Source: Actinoplanes oryzae | GTDB lineage: Bacteria > Actinomycetota > Actinomycetes > Mycobacteriales > Micromonosporaceae | Assembly: GCF_030757795.1 (NCBI RefSeq) | Contig: NZ_JAUQWH010000076.1 | Coordinates: forward strand, 1-41,031 | Length of the DNA stretch: 41,031 bases | Reading direction: 5' to 3' | Translations under genes and position numbers: made by a program | Shown here: in pieces, positions 8,370 through 15,803 of the stretch | Position numbering within the stretch: the first letter of the stretch is position 1 | Layout: each line of letters starts with the position of its first letter | Notes under the pieces: generated by a model | What the model was told of the DNA's origin: nothing | What the model saw: the letters and a program-made list of their open reading frames with translations, nothing else | Databases searched by the model: none

Positions 8370-9131
8370 TCAGTATGCGCCGAGCAGCGCCCCAGCGTGA
8401 CTGACCTGTACTGTATGCGTCACACAGTCGGGCCCGTCCAGCAGGTGCAGCAGGAAGCCGGTGGGCTCCGCGACGTAGCCGGGCGGAGCGTCCGAGTTGA
8501 GCAGCAGACCGGACTGACGCCAGGTGCTCGGCGACACGGTCACGACGGTTCCGGCGAACCCCGCGGTGATCGGCCGATGCACGTGACCGGCCATGATCCG
8601 GGCGACATTGCCCCGGGCGCCCACGATCTCGCGCAGCTCCTCGCCGTCCAGCAGCCGCATCCCGTCCAGGAAGGGAATGCCGATCGGCAGCGGCGGGTGG
8701 TGCAACCCCACCATCACGGGTACGCCCGGCCGCGCCGCCAGCACCCGGTCGAGCCACTCGAGCTGCTCGGTGCCCAGCCGTCCGGCCGGCGAACCGGGAA
8801 TCAGCGAGTCGAGCCCGACGACCGAGAACCCCGCGTAGTCCACCACGTAGAAGGGCTCGCCGCCGAACGCCTTGATCATGGCTTCGCGGTCGTCGTGATT
8901 GCCCGTGGTGAGGTGCAATGGCAGGGGGAACTCGCCGATGACCTGCTGGAGGGCTTCGTACTCCTCCTCCAGTCCATGATCGGTGAGGTCGCCGGTGACG
9001 ACGACACAGTCGGGGCGCGGATCGAGCGCCATGACGCGGGCGAGGGCGAGCTGGAGCCCGGCGGCCGGGCCGTAAGCCAGCGCGCCGGCGGTCAGATGGG
9101 GGTCGCTGAGCTGAGCGATGAAGGAGGCCAT
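8370..9131 (-). CDS. CpdA/GpdQ-type class III metallophosphoesterase
   Basis: This 253-aa protein has all motifs of the calcineurin-like dinuclear phosphoesterases: QLSDPHL near residue 7, GDLTD near 47, GNHD near 77, LHHPP near 143 and GHVHRP near 180. The layout and length match the 3',5'-cyclic-nucleotide phosphodiesterase CpdA and the glycerophosphodiesterase GpdQ. The true substrate (cAMP, phosphodiesters) cannot be decided from sequence. No signal peptide is present, so it is cytosolic. Its translated start lies 138 nt from the stop of the receiver gene, on the same strand. Confidence 0.88.
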   Translation of the reverse strand: MASFIAQLSDPHLTAGALAYGPAAGLQLALARVMALDPRPDCVVVTGDLTDHGLEEEYEALQQVIGEFPLPLHLTTGNHDDREAMIKAFGGEPFYVVDYAGFSVVGLDSLIPGSPAGRLGTEQLEWLDRVLAARPGVPVMVGLHHPPLPIGIPFLDGMRLLDGEELREIVGARGNVARIMAGHVHRPITAGFAGTVVTVSPSTWRQSGLLLNSDAPPGYVAEPTGFLLHLLDGPDCVTHTVQVSHAGALLGAY

Positions 9132-9269
9132 GCCGTCATGATCCGGCGCTGGGGGGTCGGGTCAACCGAACGGTCGCATGCCTGTCACCGACGGTTAGAG
9201 GACATCGTGCGCTTTCCGTATCACGTCTGCGCGGAACGGCACCGGCCCTTGTGCCCTTTCCGTCCGGGC

Positions 9270-9653
9270 CTACGCGAAACGGCGCCTCTCGATGACCAGT
9301 TGCAGTTCCTCGACCAGGCGCCGGGGCGACAGCGGCTTCGGCAGGTACCCGTCCGCGCCACTGCTCAGTCCGGCGTTGATGTCGTGCAGGTGCGCGTTCG
9401 CCGACACCATGAGCACGGCGGCGTTGGCCACGTCGGGGTTGCGGCGGACCAGCTGGCACAGCTCCATGCCGTTCAGCGCGGGCATGCGTACATCGGTCAC
9501 GATCCCCACCGGCCGGGCCACCTGCACGATGCGCGCCGCGGTGTGCCCGTCCTTCGCCCCGACCGCCGTGTACCCGGCCCGCTCGAGCGCGAACGTCAGC
9601 ATGTCCCGCAGGTCCGAGTCGTCCTCGGCCACGACGATCAGCTTCTCGTTCAT
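9270..9653 (-). CDS. Stand-alone CheY-like response regulator receiver
   Basis: The protein has about 127 aa and a receiver domain only. The acidic pair EDD (residues 10-12), phospho-acceptor Asp in VTDVRMP, switch Ser in MVSAN and Lys in PKPL are all present, so it looks phosphorylatable. There is no output domain. It may act through protein contacts, possibly with the nearby GAF pseudo-kinase, but that link is inference. The start is uncertain: ATG at 9653 and ATG at 9662 (three residues longer) both lack a Shine-Dalgarno sequence. Confidence 0.88.
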   Translation of the reverse strand: MNEKLIVVAEDDSDLRDMLTFALERAGYTAVGAKDGHTAARIVQVARPVGIVTDVRMPALNGMELCQLVRRNPDVANAAVLMVSANAHLHDINAGLSSGADGYLPKPLSPRRLVEELQLVIERRRFA

Positions 9654-9799
9654 CTTGGTCATGTGAGTGCGGATCGGCCCGGTCGCCCCGTTTCCGAGCG
9701 GGACCAAGGTTGCATCCGGGGAGCGAACCCACATATCGATACAGCTAAGAGTCGTGTCCCCGGCTGCCCCTCCCGCCCCGGCGGGGGCAGACTGCACGG

Positions 9800-10189
9800 A
9801 TGCTGGGACGCAACTCGAGGCACTTCTGGGGCGTAGTGCTGGAGACACCCGACCCTCTCGCCCTGGCCGAGTTCTACGCCAAGCTCATGGACTGGAAGAT
9901 CGTCAAGCAGGAACCGGACTTCGTCGCCCTCTCCCCGCTCGGCGACCACATCGAGTACATGGCCTTCCAGCGCTCCCCGGACTACGAGCAGCCGACCTGG
10001 CCCAACAAGTCCCACAAGCAGCAGATGATGATGCACCTCGACATCGAGGTCCCCGACCTGCCCGCCGCCGTCCGAGCCGCCACCCGCGCCGGCGCCACCG
10101 AGGCCGACCACCAGCCCCAGGACTCCGTCCGAGTCATGCTCGACCCCGACGGCCACCCCTTCTGCCTCTACGTCGACGCCCCCGTCTGA
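9800..10189 (+). CDS. VOC family protein
   Basis: This 129-aa glyoxalase-fold protein reads HFWGVVLETPDPLALAEFYA at the N-terminus and VMLDPDGHPFCLYV at the end, with MHLDIEVPDLPAAV in the middle; these are the strand and metal-site signatures of one VOC monomer. It is not a close copy of the VOC protein at 7924-8289. Its function is unknown. The 3' end overlaps by 22 bp the end of a broken gene on the other strand. Confidence 0.85.
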   Translation: MLGRNSRHFWGVVLETPDPLALAEFYAKLMDWKIVKQEPDFVALSPLGDHIEYMAFQRSPDYEQPTWPNKSHKQQMMMHLDIEVPDLPAAVRAATRAGATEADHQPQDSVRVMLDPDGHPFCLYVDAPV

Positions 10190-11336
10190 CCCCTCACCCC
10201 GTCGCCCACCCGGAGCCCCGCCGCCCGGGCCTCGTCCTGCCATACCTCCCGGGCGGGGCTCATGGCACCCGTGAACACCACGAGGTCCCCCGGCTCCCGC
10301 CGCCACGACCGGCTGTGCGGGAACAGCCGCCGCCCCGGCCGCAGCGACCCGCTCGAGCGCCTCGGCGGCCGCAGCCGGGGCAGGCCCAGCAGACCAGCGA
10401 CCAGATCCAGGTCGTGCCGCCCTTCCACGGTGACGACACCGTCGGCCAGCCTGTCGACGAGTCGGCTCAGAAAGTGCGCGGGCCGTTCGCCCGCCCGCAT
10501 CCGGCCCACCGCCCCGGCGGTCGAAAGCGGCAGAGCCGGCCACGGCCAGCAGCCGCGCCAGCTGTCCCGCCAGGTCCGCGAAGGCAGGCGCCCGGCGCGC
10601 CTCGGCCGCCGAGATGCCATGTATGCTGCGGCCCCAGGTCTCAGGGCGCGGGCGGCGTCGCGGACCACGCGCTGCGCTCGGCCCGGCCGGCCGCGACCGC
10701 TCGGGCCCGGGCAAGCCAACGCGGCGGCAGCGGCTGCGGCTCCCCGAACCTGCGCAGGTACGACCGCCGGTAGCGGGCCTGCTCGGTCTCCTGCCACAGG
10801 TCGACGGCCCGCTCCAACGCTCCCGCGAGCCCGATGGCCGCCGCCGCCACGGGCGAGGCCGCGGTCCGAAGCCGCGGCGTCAGCTCGTCGCGCGCCTCCG
10901 CCGGCAGCTCCCGGGCCCAGGCAAGCGGTGCGATCTTCGACTTGGTGGTCGCCCGATGCGCCTCGACGGCCTCCTCGTAGCGCCGCCGATGATCAGCGGT
11001 CTCCGCCAGCAGATCAGGGATGACCACGATGCTGTCGGCCAGCGTCTTCGCCTGCTCCGCGGGCAACCGGTCCAGCACCGCGAGCGGCTCGTCCGCAGTC
11101 CATCCCACCAGGCATCGCCCTTGCTGGGCCCCGACCACCCGTTCGAGAAAGTCGGTGTCCTCCAGCCCCACCACCCACGACCCGCCGGCCCGCCCCGACG
11201 GCCCGAGCTTCCAAACCGCCAGCGCCTCCCGGCCATCCGCGTCGGCCCCGACAGCCAGCACACAGTGGCCGCGCACTCCGGGCACATAGTCGACCGAGAT
11301 CGCCAGCTCGCCGTCAAGCTCAGCCTCAACAGTCAC
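10168..11336 (-). pseudogene. Conserved hypothetical with BRCT-like C-terminus, broken by two +1 frameshifts
   Basis: The reading starts at GTG 11336 (VTVEAELDGELAISVD) and is coding-like to about 10655, where frame 1 ends in ATPPAP-stop. If one C of the CCC run there is dropped, a second frame continues as ETWGRSIHGISAAEARRAPA...LLAVAGSAAFDRRGG to about 10515. Dropping one G of a GGG run then leads to a third frame with RMRAGERPAHFLSRLVDRL and GDLVVFTGAMSPAREVW. The last segment resembles the first half of a BRCT domain, but it stops at 10168, about 40 residues short. The N-terminal part may belong to an actinobacterial DUF (possibly DUF6218; unverified). Either true decay or two homopolymer sequencing errors would explain it; the missing BRCT half favours decay. 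Confidence 0.6.
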
Positions 11337-11490
11337 GCAAACCCTCGCAAGGTCGGCAGGAACGAGGAAGCAACGCTAACCACCGGCCATCCCAGCCCAC
11401 AGTGGACGCAACGGCAAAACATGCCATCCAAAGAGCCGACCGCCCCCGAGCAACCCTCCACCGCGCAGCTTCAGACCCAGCGCCGACCAA

Positions 11491-11651
11491 AGGAAGTAAC
11501 CCGCGACCGTGGCTCCTCGAATGCCCACCGCAGGAAGTAACCGCGACCGTGGCTCCTCGAGCGCCCACCGCAGGAAGTAACCGCGACCGTGGCTCCTCGA
11601 GCGCCCACCGCAGGAAGTAACCGCGACCGTGGCTCCTCGAGCGCCCACCGC
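11491..11651. repeat. Tandem array, four copies of a 40-bp unit
   Basis: Copies start at 11491, 11532, 11572 and 11612. The unit begins GGAAGTAACCGCGACCGTGG and continues CTCCTCGAGCGCCCACCGCA. Copies 2-4 are identical; copy 1 has one extra C and two substitutions. The period is not a multiple of three and frames through it are not gene-like. There are no unique spacers, so it is not a CRISPR array. It lies between the broken BRCT-like gene and the tRNA. Confidence 0.9.
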
Positions 11652-11662
11652 ACCGCGGGGCG

Positions 11663-11683
11663 TCCGGGGGCTCGGCCCCCGGA
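11663..11683. terminator. 9-bp GC hairpin beyond the tandem array
   Basis: TCCGGGGGC and GCCCCCGGA pair perfectly around a 3-nt TCG loop. This is a terminator-like element between the repeat array and the tRNA hairpin. Confidence 0.55.
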
Positions 11684-11690
11684 GCAGAAA

Positions 11691-11742
11691 TGACGTGAGG
11701 CCCATGTCCGCGCTTTATGCGGACACAGGCCTCCGACTCACG
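11691..11742 (-). terminator. Long interrupted hairpin ending the tRNA-Ala transcript
   Basis: Immediately 3' of the tRNA, ACGTGA/TCACGT, AGGCC/GGCCT and TGTCCGC/GCGGACA pair in register around a 7-nt loop, giving an interrupted stem of about 18 bp. Its position suggests termination or 3'-end processing of the tRNA transcript. Confidence 0.6.
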
Positions 11743-11816
11743 TGGAGCTGTGGGGATTTGAACCCCAGACCCCCTCGATGCGAACGAGGTGCGCTACCAG
11801 ACTGCGCCACAGCCCC
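11743..11816 (-). tRNA. tRNA-Ala (anticodon CGC)
   Basis: The 74-nt cloverleaf is complete. Acceptor GGGGCTG pairs with CAGCTCC (one G-T pair) and the discriminator is A. The D arm is GCGC-AGTCTGGTA-GCGC. The anticodon stem CCTCG/CGAGG holds loop TTCGCAT, giving anticodon CGC for codon GCG. The T arm is TGGGG-TTCAAAT-CCCCA. CCA is not encoded. GCG is a heavily used codon in such GC-rich genomes. Confidence 0.95.
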
Positions 11817-11911
11817 CCGGCCCCGCAGGACCAGAGATAATCTAACAGGTCCCCGGCACGGCTCGCGAATCACCCTCCCCCTCGCGCGTCACACCCCGGC
11901 TGACCAGCGGA

Positions 11912-12727
11912 TCAAGCCGAGTAGGTGCCGCCCCGGCCGCCGGCCTCGTAGGCGCGGCCGCGGAGCCCACCGGCCCGGCGGTAGGAGACCGAGGCGCCGT
12001 TGACGGCCGCGGGGAGGTCGTTCGGGTCGCGGTCGAGGCCCATGGCCGTACGGCGGACGGCCTCCTTCTGGGCGGCGATGCGGCGCTGGGCCTCGCGGCG
12101 GGCGGCGGCGCGGCGGGCCTGTTCGCGGCGGACCTCGGCCTGGCGGGCGGCGAGCCAGGCGGCTTCGCGGGCCTCGAAGCGGCGGCGGCGCCGGTCGGCG
12201 ATGGCCCGGTTGCGCAGGTGCACGAGGTAGACGGCGAGCAGGGTGGCGGTCACCGCGAAGCTGATCCAGAAGCCCGGGCTGACCGCGAGGATGCCGACCA
12301 GCTCGATCACGTTGAGCAGGAGGAGGGCGGCGAACACGCGGCGGCGGCGGACCACGGCCGGGGTCTGGCGGCGTACGGGCGGGCGTCGCCGGGCCGGCCG
12401 GCGTGAGCTGACCACCCGCAGCCGGCGCTCGGGGGCCGGCGCGGCGGAGACGGGTGCCGCGGAGACGGGCGCCTCGGCCGGGGCGGTGGCGGGGGCCGGG
12501 GATTCACCCGTTAGGGTCCGCGACGTAACCATGTACCGGCGGCCGGGGTTGACCGGTCGGCGTCCGGGCACGGTGCGGAGCCGACGGCGGCGCTGCAGCA
12601 CCCGAGCCGTCGACGACGCCCGCTCCGCCGCGAGGCGCTCGGTGGCGTCGTACCGGCGGACGAGGGCCGGTGCGAGGGCGAGCAACCCGGCGGCGGCGAG
12701 GACAGCGAGGAGCACCGAGGTCGGCAC
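11912..12727 (-). CDS. glpR: GlpR/SepX-type divisome membrane protein
   Basis: This 271-aa membrane protein has a transmembrane helix at residues 3-23, a basic and Pro/Ala-rich cytosolic linker (about 40-130), two more helices (131-149 and 152-170), and a long Arg/Ala/Glu-rich helix (about 176-228) ending in a short tail. This layout and the gene order galU-glp-rimJ-glpR match the Corynebacterium Glp receptor GlpR and Streptomyces SepX, which link a gephyrin-like protein to the FtsZ divisome. GTG at 12727 is chosen because GGGAGG lies 7 nt upstream; an in-frame start at 12772 would overlap that site. It is 157 nt downstream of the rimJ-like gene, with a hairpin between. Confidence 0.85.
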   Translation of the reverse strand: MPTSVLLAVLAAAGLLALAPALVRRYDATERLAAERASSTARVLQRRRRLRTVPGRRPVNPGRRYMVTSRTLTGESPAPATAPAEAPVSAAPVSAAPAPERRLRVVSSRRPARRRPPVRRQTPAVVRRRRVFAALLLLNVIELVGILAVSPGFWISFAVTATLLAVYLVHLRNRAIADRRRRRFEAREAAWLAARQAEVRREQARRAAARREAQRRIAAQKEAVRRTAMGLDRDPNDLPAAVNGASVSYRRAGGLRGRAYEAGGRGGTYSA

Positions 12728-12827
12728 CCTCACCCCTCCCGTCAGCCTCAGAGCGTGCCGGGCAGTGGGCACCCGGTCACGAAAAAAGTCGCAATCTCCC
12801 CGAGATTACGGGCGCGAGCTGCGGATA

Positions 12828-12844
12828 TCGGCGCGGCGCGCCGA
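12828..12844 (-). terminator. Small hairpin between rimJ-like and glpR genes
   Basis: TCGGCGC and GCGCCGA form a 7-bp stem with a 3-nt loop in the 157-nt gap. It may attenuate read-through from the upstream genes. Confidence 0.4.
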
Positions 12845-12884
12845 CAGATCGGCCACTACATGATCAAATCCGGGGTTCCGGACG

Positions 12885-13526
12885 TCAGGTGGCGGCGGTG
12901 CGCAGCCGGCGCCAGCGGGCCAGCAGACCGCCCTCCGCGGCCACTTCCTCGCTGGTCATCGCGTATCCGAGATGGTCACGCCACGCACCGTCGATGTGCA
13001 TGTAGCGCGGGTGGTAGGCCTCCTCCCGGAAGCCGAGCTTCTCCACCACGCGGCGGCTGGGCCCGTTCTCGGGGCGAATGTTGACCTCGACCCGGTGCAG
13101 CCCGCCCGGCCCGAAGGCGTGGTCGACCGCGAGCGCAAGCGCCGTCGGGATCACCCCGCGGCCGGCGACGCGGGAGTCGACCCAATAGCCCACGTACGCG
13201 GACCCGAACGCGCGCCGCACGATGCTGCCCAGGTTCAGGTGGCCGACGAGCCGTTCGCCGCCGTTCTCCTTCAGGCAGACCGCGAACGGCATGCTGTCGC
13301 CGCGGCTGGCCGCACGTTTCATGTCGCGGTAAACGTACATGTAGGCGCGGGTGGAATTCATCTCGGCCCACGGTCCCGGCGGCGCCGACTCCCAGGGGCT
13401 GAGCCACTTCTGGTTGGCGATCCGGACCTCGGACCAGGCGCGGGCGTCACCGCGCCGATAGGGCCGGAGCAGCACGGGCCCGTCTGCCAGGACGGCAGGC
13501 CATCCGGGCGTGGACCCCCACATCAT
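12885..13526 (-). CDS. GNAT acetyltransferase, RimJ/RimL-like
   Basis: This 213-aa Gcn5-related N-acetyltransferase contains VLLRPYRRGDARAW (N-terminal strand), VGYWVDSRVAGRGVIPTAL (the acetyl-CoA pyrophosphate loop, R-x-x-G-x-G/A type) and NGPSRRVVEKLGFREE, the RimJ/RimL C-terminal signature. RimJ acetylates the N-terminus of ribosomal protein S5 in E. coli; the actinobacterial target in this cluster is not established. ATG at 13526 overlaps the glp stop by 4 nt (ATGA), indicating translational coupling. Confidence 0.88.
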   Translation of the reverse strand: MMWGSTPGWPAVLADGPVLLRPYRRGDARAWSEVRIANQKWLSPWESAPPGPWAEMNSTRAYMYVYRDMKRAASRGDSMPFAVCLKENGGERLVGHLNLGSIVRRAFGSAYVGYWVDSRVAGRGVIPTALALAVDHAFGPGGLHRVEVNIRPENGPSRRVVEKLGFREEAYHPRYMHIDGAWRDHLGYAMTSEEVAAEGGLLARWRRLRTAAT

Positions 13527-14833
13527 CGCCTCCGGTCGAGCAACATCACGTCCACGGTCGACCCGGCGGCCGCCGCGGTGACCCGCTCGCCGAGCACCAA
13601 CAGGCCGTTGGCTTCGGCGAGGCCGGACAGAGTGTACGGCCCCCCGGCGAGTGGCTGCACTGTGTAGCCACCGCCGCGCCGCTCAGCGACGTGCGCCGGC
13701 CGGAACTCGCGCAGGCCGCCGGGGGACGAGACGGTTTCGAGCAGGTGGGCCTTCACCGCCGGGCGGAAGACCGGTTCGGCGCCCGCGAGCAGCTGGATGA
13801 TCGGCCAGGCCAGCACCTCGAAGCCGATCAGCGCGGCACCCGGCTCGCCGGGCAGGCACACCACCGGAACCTCCTCGCCGCCGACCGTACCGAATCCGAG
13901 GGTCGCCCCGGGGCACAACGCCACATCGGTGAACTCGACCGCGCCCCGGCCGTGGTCGCGCCGCGAGAGCACCCGGCGCAACATGTCCCCGGGGCCCGTG
14001 CCCGTGCCGCCGGTCGTGATGATCAGATCCGCCCGCAGCGTCTGGTCCTCGAGCAGCCCGCGCAGGCTCTCCGGGTCGTCGTCGCAGATCCCGATCCGGT
14101 ACGCCAGCGCGCCCGCCTCCACCGCGGCGGCCGTCAGCGCGTGCGAGTTCGCGTCGACGATCTGGCCCGGCTGGCTGGGCCGGCCCACGTCGACCAGCTC
14201 GTCGCCCGTGGCCACGACCACCACCCGGGGGCTGGGGCGCACGACGACGTGCCCGATGCCGGACGCGGCGAAGACGGCGACCATGGCGGGCGTCACATAG
14301 GAGCCGGCCGACGCCAGCACCCGGCCCACGGGCAGCTCGTCGCCCGCGCGCCGGACGCCGGAGCCGCGCTTGGGGGCGTACATGATCTCGACCGCCGCCA
14401 TGCCCTGATCGGTCCAGTGCACGGGCACGACGACATCGGCGCCGATCGGCAGGGGCGCGCCGGCGGCGACCGAGAAGCACGTCCCCGGGGTGAGCCGCAC
14501 CGGCCGCCAGCTGGCCGCGCCGAGGTCGCCCACGACGTTGAGGCGCACCGGCCGCGGCCCGGGGTCGAACGCCCCGAACGACGGGTGCGAGCCCAGGCGC
14601 CCGGCCGCCGCGATGTCCTCCCAGCGGGCGGCATACCCGTCGATCGCGGCCTGGTCGAAGGCCGGGTACGGGTGCGGCGCCAGCACGTCGTGCGCGAGCA
14701 CGTTGCCGTGCGCCTGGGTCAGGTCGAGGTCGAGCGGAGGCAGCGCCCGCAACCTGCGCAGCACGCTGCCCAGGTATTCGGCGAGAGGCATCAGCTCGTT
14801 GGCGGCCGCCTCGGGATCGGCCGTGGCCGTCAT
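13523..14833 (-). CDS. glp: Gephyrin-like molybdotransferase Glp (MoeA family)
   Basis: This 436-aa protein has the MoeA domain order. AAIDGYA (62-68) lies in domain I/III and TTGGTGTGPGD (273-283) in the molybdopterin-binding domain III, followed by LPGEPGAALIGFEVL and a C-terminal beta-barrel domain IV. True MoeA inserts Mo into molybdopterin-AMP. The location between galU and rimJ, with glpR in the same unit, points instead to the paralogue Glp, which binds FtsZ and the receptor GlpR during division. No other Mo-cofactor gene is in the window. ATG at 14833 overlaps the galU stop by 4 nt. Confidence 0.88.
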   Translation of the reverse strand: MTATADPEAAANELMPLAEYLGSVLRRLRALPPLDLDLTQAHGNVLAHDVLAPHPYPAFDQAAIDGYAARWEDIAAAGRLGSHPSFGAFDPGPRPVRLNVVGDLGAASWRPVRLTPGTCFSVAAGAPLPIGADVVVPVHWTDQGMAAVEIMYAPKRGSGVRRAGDELPVGRVLASAGSYVTPAMVAVFAASGIGHVVVRPSPRVVVVATGDELVDVGRPSQPGQIVDANSHALTAAAVEAGALAYRIGICDDDPESLRGLLEDQTLRADLIITTGGTGTGPGDMLRRVLSRRDHGRGAVEFTDVALCPGATLGFGTVGGEEVPVVCLPGEPGAALIGFEVLAWPIIQLLAGAEPVFRPAVKAHLLETVSSPGGLREFRPAHVAERRGGGYTVQPLAGGPYTLSGLAEANGLLVLGERVTAAAAGSTVDVMLLDRRR

Positions 14834-15753
14834 CCCTGCGCACCGCCGGTTTCCGTGGCCACGAACTCGGCGAGCCACTGCTTGAACTGCGGACCGAGGT
14901 CGGGGCGCTTGACCGCCAGCTCGACGACCGTCTGCAGGTAGCCGAGCGGCATTCCCGTGTCGTAGCGGTGGCCGCGGTAGACGATGCCGTGCACCGGCGT
15001 CCCCTCGGCCAGCAGCTGAGCCATCGCGTCGGTCAGCTGGATCTCCCCGCCGCTGCCGGGCTTGGTCTCGGCGATCGCGTCGAAGATCTTGCCGGGGAGC
15101 ACGTAGCGCCCGACGACCGCGAGGTTGCTGGGCGCCTCCTCGGGCGCCGGCTTCTCGACCAGGCCGGTGACCTCGACGATGTCCTCGCCGTGCTCGGAGG
15201 GCTGCACCGACGCGATCCCGTAGCGGCTGGTCTCCTCGGGCGCCACCTCGATGAAGGCGAGCACGATGCCGCCGGTCTGCGCCTGCAGGTCGAGCATCTG
15301 CGGGAGGAGCGGGTTGTCCTCCTCCACGAACTCGTCACCCAGCAGTACGGCGAAGGCGTTGTCCCCCACGTGCGAGGCCGCCGTGCCGACCGCGTGCCCG
15401 AGTCCGAGCGGCTCGCCCTGCCGGCAGGTGTAGATGTCCGCCAGGTCGCTCGTCCGGCGCACGGCCTCCAGGCGGGCCTTGTCGCCCTTCTCCTCGAGCC
15501 GCTGCTCGATGTCGGGCCGGCGGTCGAAGTGGTCGACCATCGAGGTCTTGCCCCGGCCGGTCACCAGGAGCACGTCCGTGATCCCGGCGGCCGCGGCCTC
15601 CTCGACGATGTACTGGAGCACCGGGCGGTCCACGACCGGCAGCAGTTCCTTGGGCACCGCCTTGGTCGCCGGAAGGAAACGGGTGGCGAGCCCGGCGGCC
15701 GGAATGACGGCCTTGACGGCTCGACGGCCGGTCGCCTGCGCCTGCGTGGTCAT
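14830..15753 (-). CDS. galU: UTP--glucose-1-phosphate uridylyltransferase
   Basis: GalU makes UDP-glucose from UTP and glucose-1-phosphate for trehalose, glycan and wall polysaccharide synthesis. The 307-aa sequence contains KAVIPAAGLATRFLPATKAV with the nucleotide-binding GxGxR-type loop, KELLPVVDRPVLQYIVEEA, LLGDEFVEE and GLVEKPAPEEAPSN, all diagnostic. It starts 50 nt after the stop of the diguanylate cyclase gene on the same strand, so some read-through is possible. It is followed by glp with a 4-nt overlap. An AAGGA lies 15 nt before the ATG, which is rather far. Confidence 0.95.
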   Translation of the reverse strand: MTTQAQATGRRAVKAVIPAAGLATRFLPATKAVPKELLPVVDRPVLQYIVEEAAAAGITDVLLVTGRGKTSMVDHFDRRPDIEQRLEEKGDKARLEAVRRTSDLADIYTCRQGEPLGLGHAVGTAASHVGDNAFAVLLGDEFVEEDNPLLPQMLDLQAQTGGIVLAFIEVAPEETSRYGIASVQPSEHGEDIVEVTGLVEKPAPEEAPSNLAVVGRYVLPGKIFDAIAETKPGSGGEIQLTDAMAQLLAEGTPVHGIVYRGHRYDTGMPLGYLQTVVELAVKRPDLGPQFKQWLAEFVATETGGAQG

Positions 15754-15803
15754 CTGAGGGTCACCGTTCCTTCGCTCAATTCGTGCCCGGACATGCGGCG
15801 AGA

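Noticed and set aside
11491..11651. Possible CRISPR array.
   Set aside because: The units abut without unique spacers and no cas gene is present; the Cas4-like nuclease at 22.8 kb is a stand-alone RecB-type protein.
11743..11816. tRNA-Ala as an integration site of a mobile island.
   Set aside because: No integrase, no repeated tRNA 3' end and no compositional break were found nearby.
13523..14833. Annotation as the housekeeping molybdopterin enzyme MoeA.
   Set aside because: No molybdenum-cofactor genes are nearby and the galU/rimJ/glpR context is that of the division-linked paralogue Glp; true Mo activity is not excluded.
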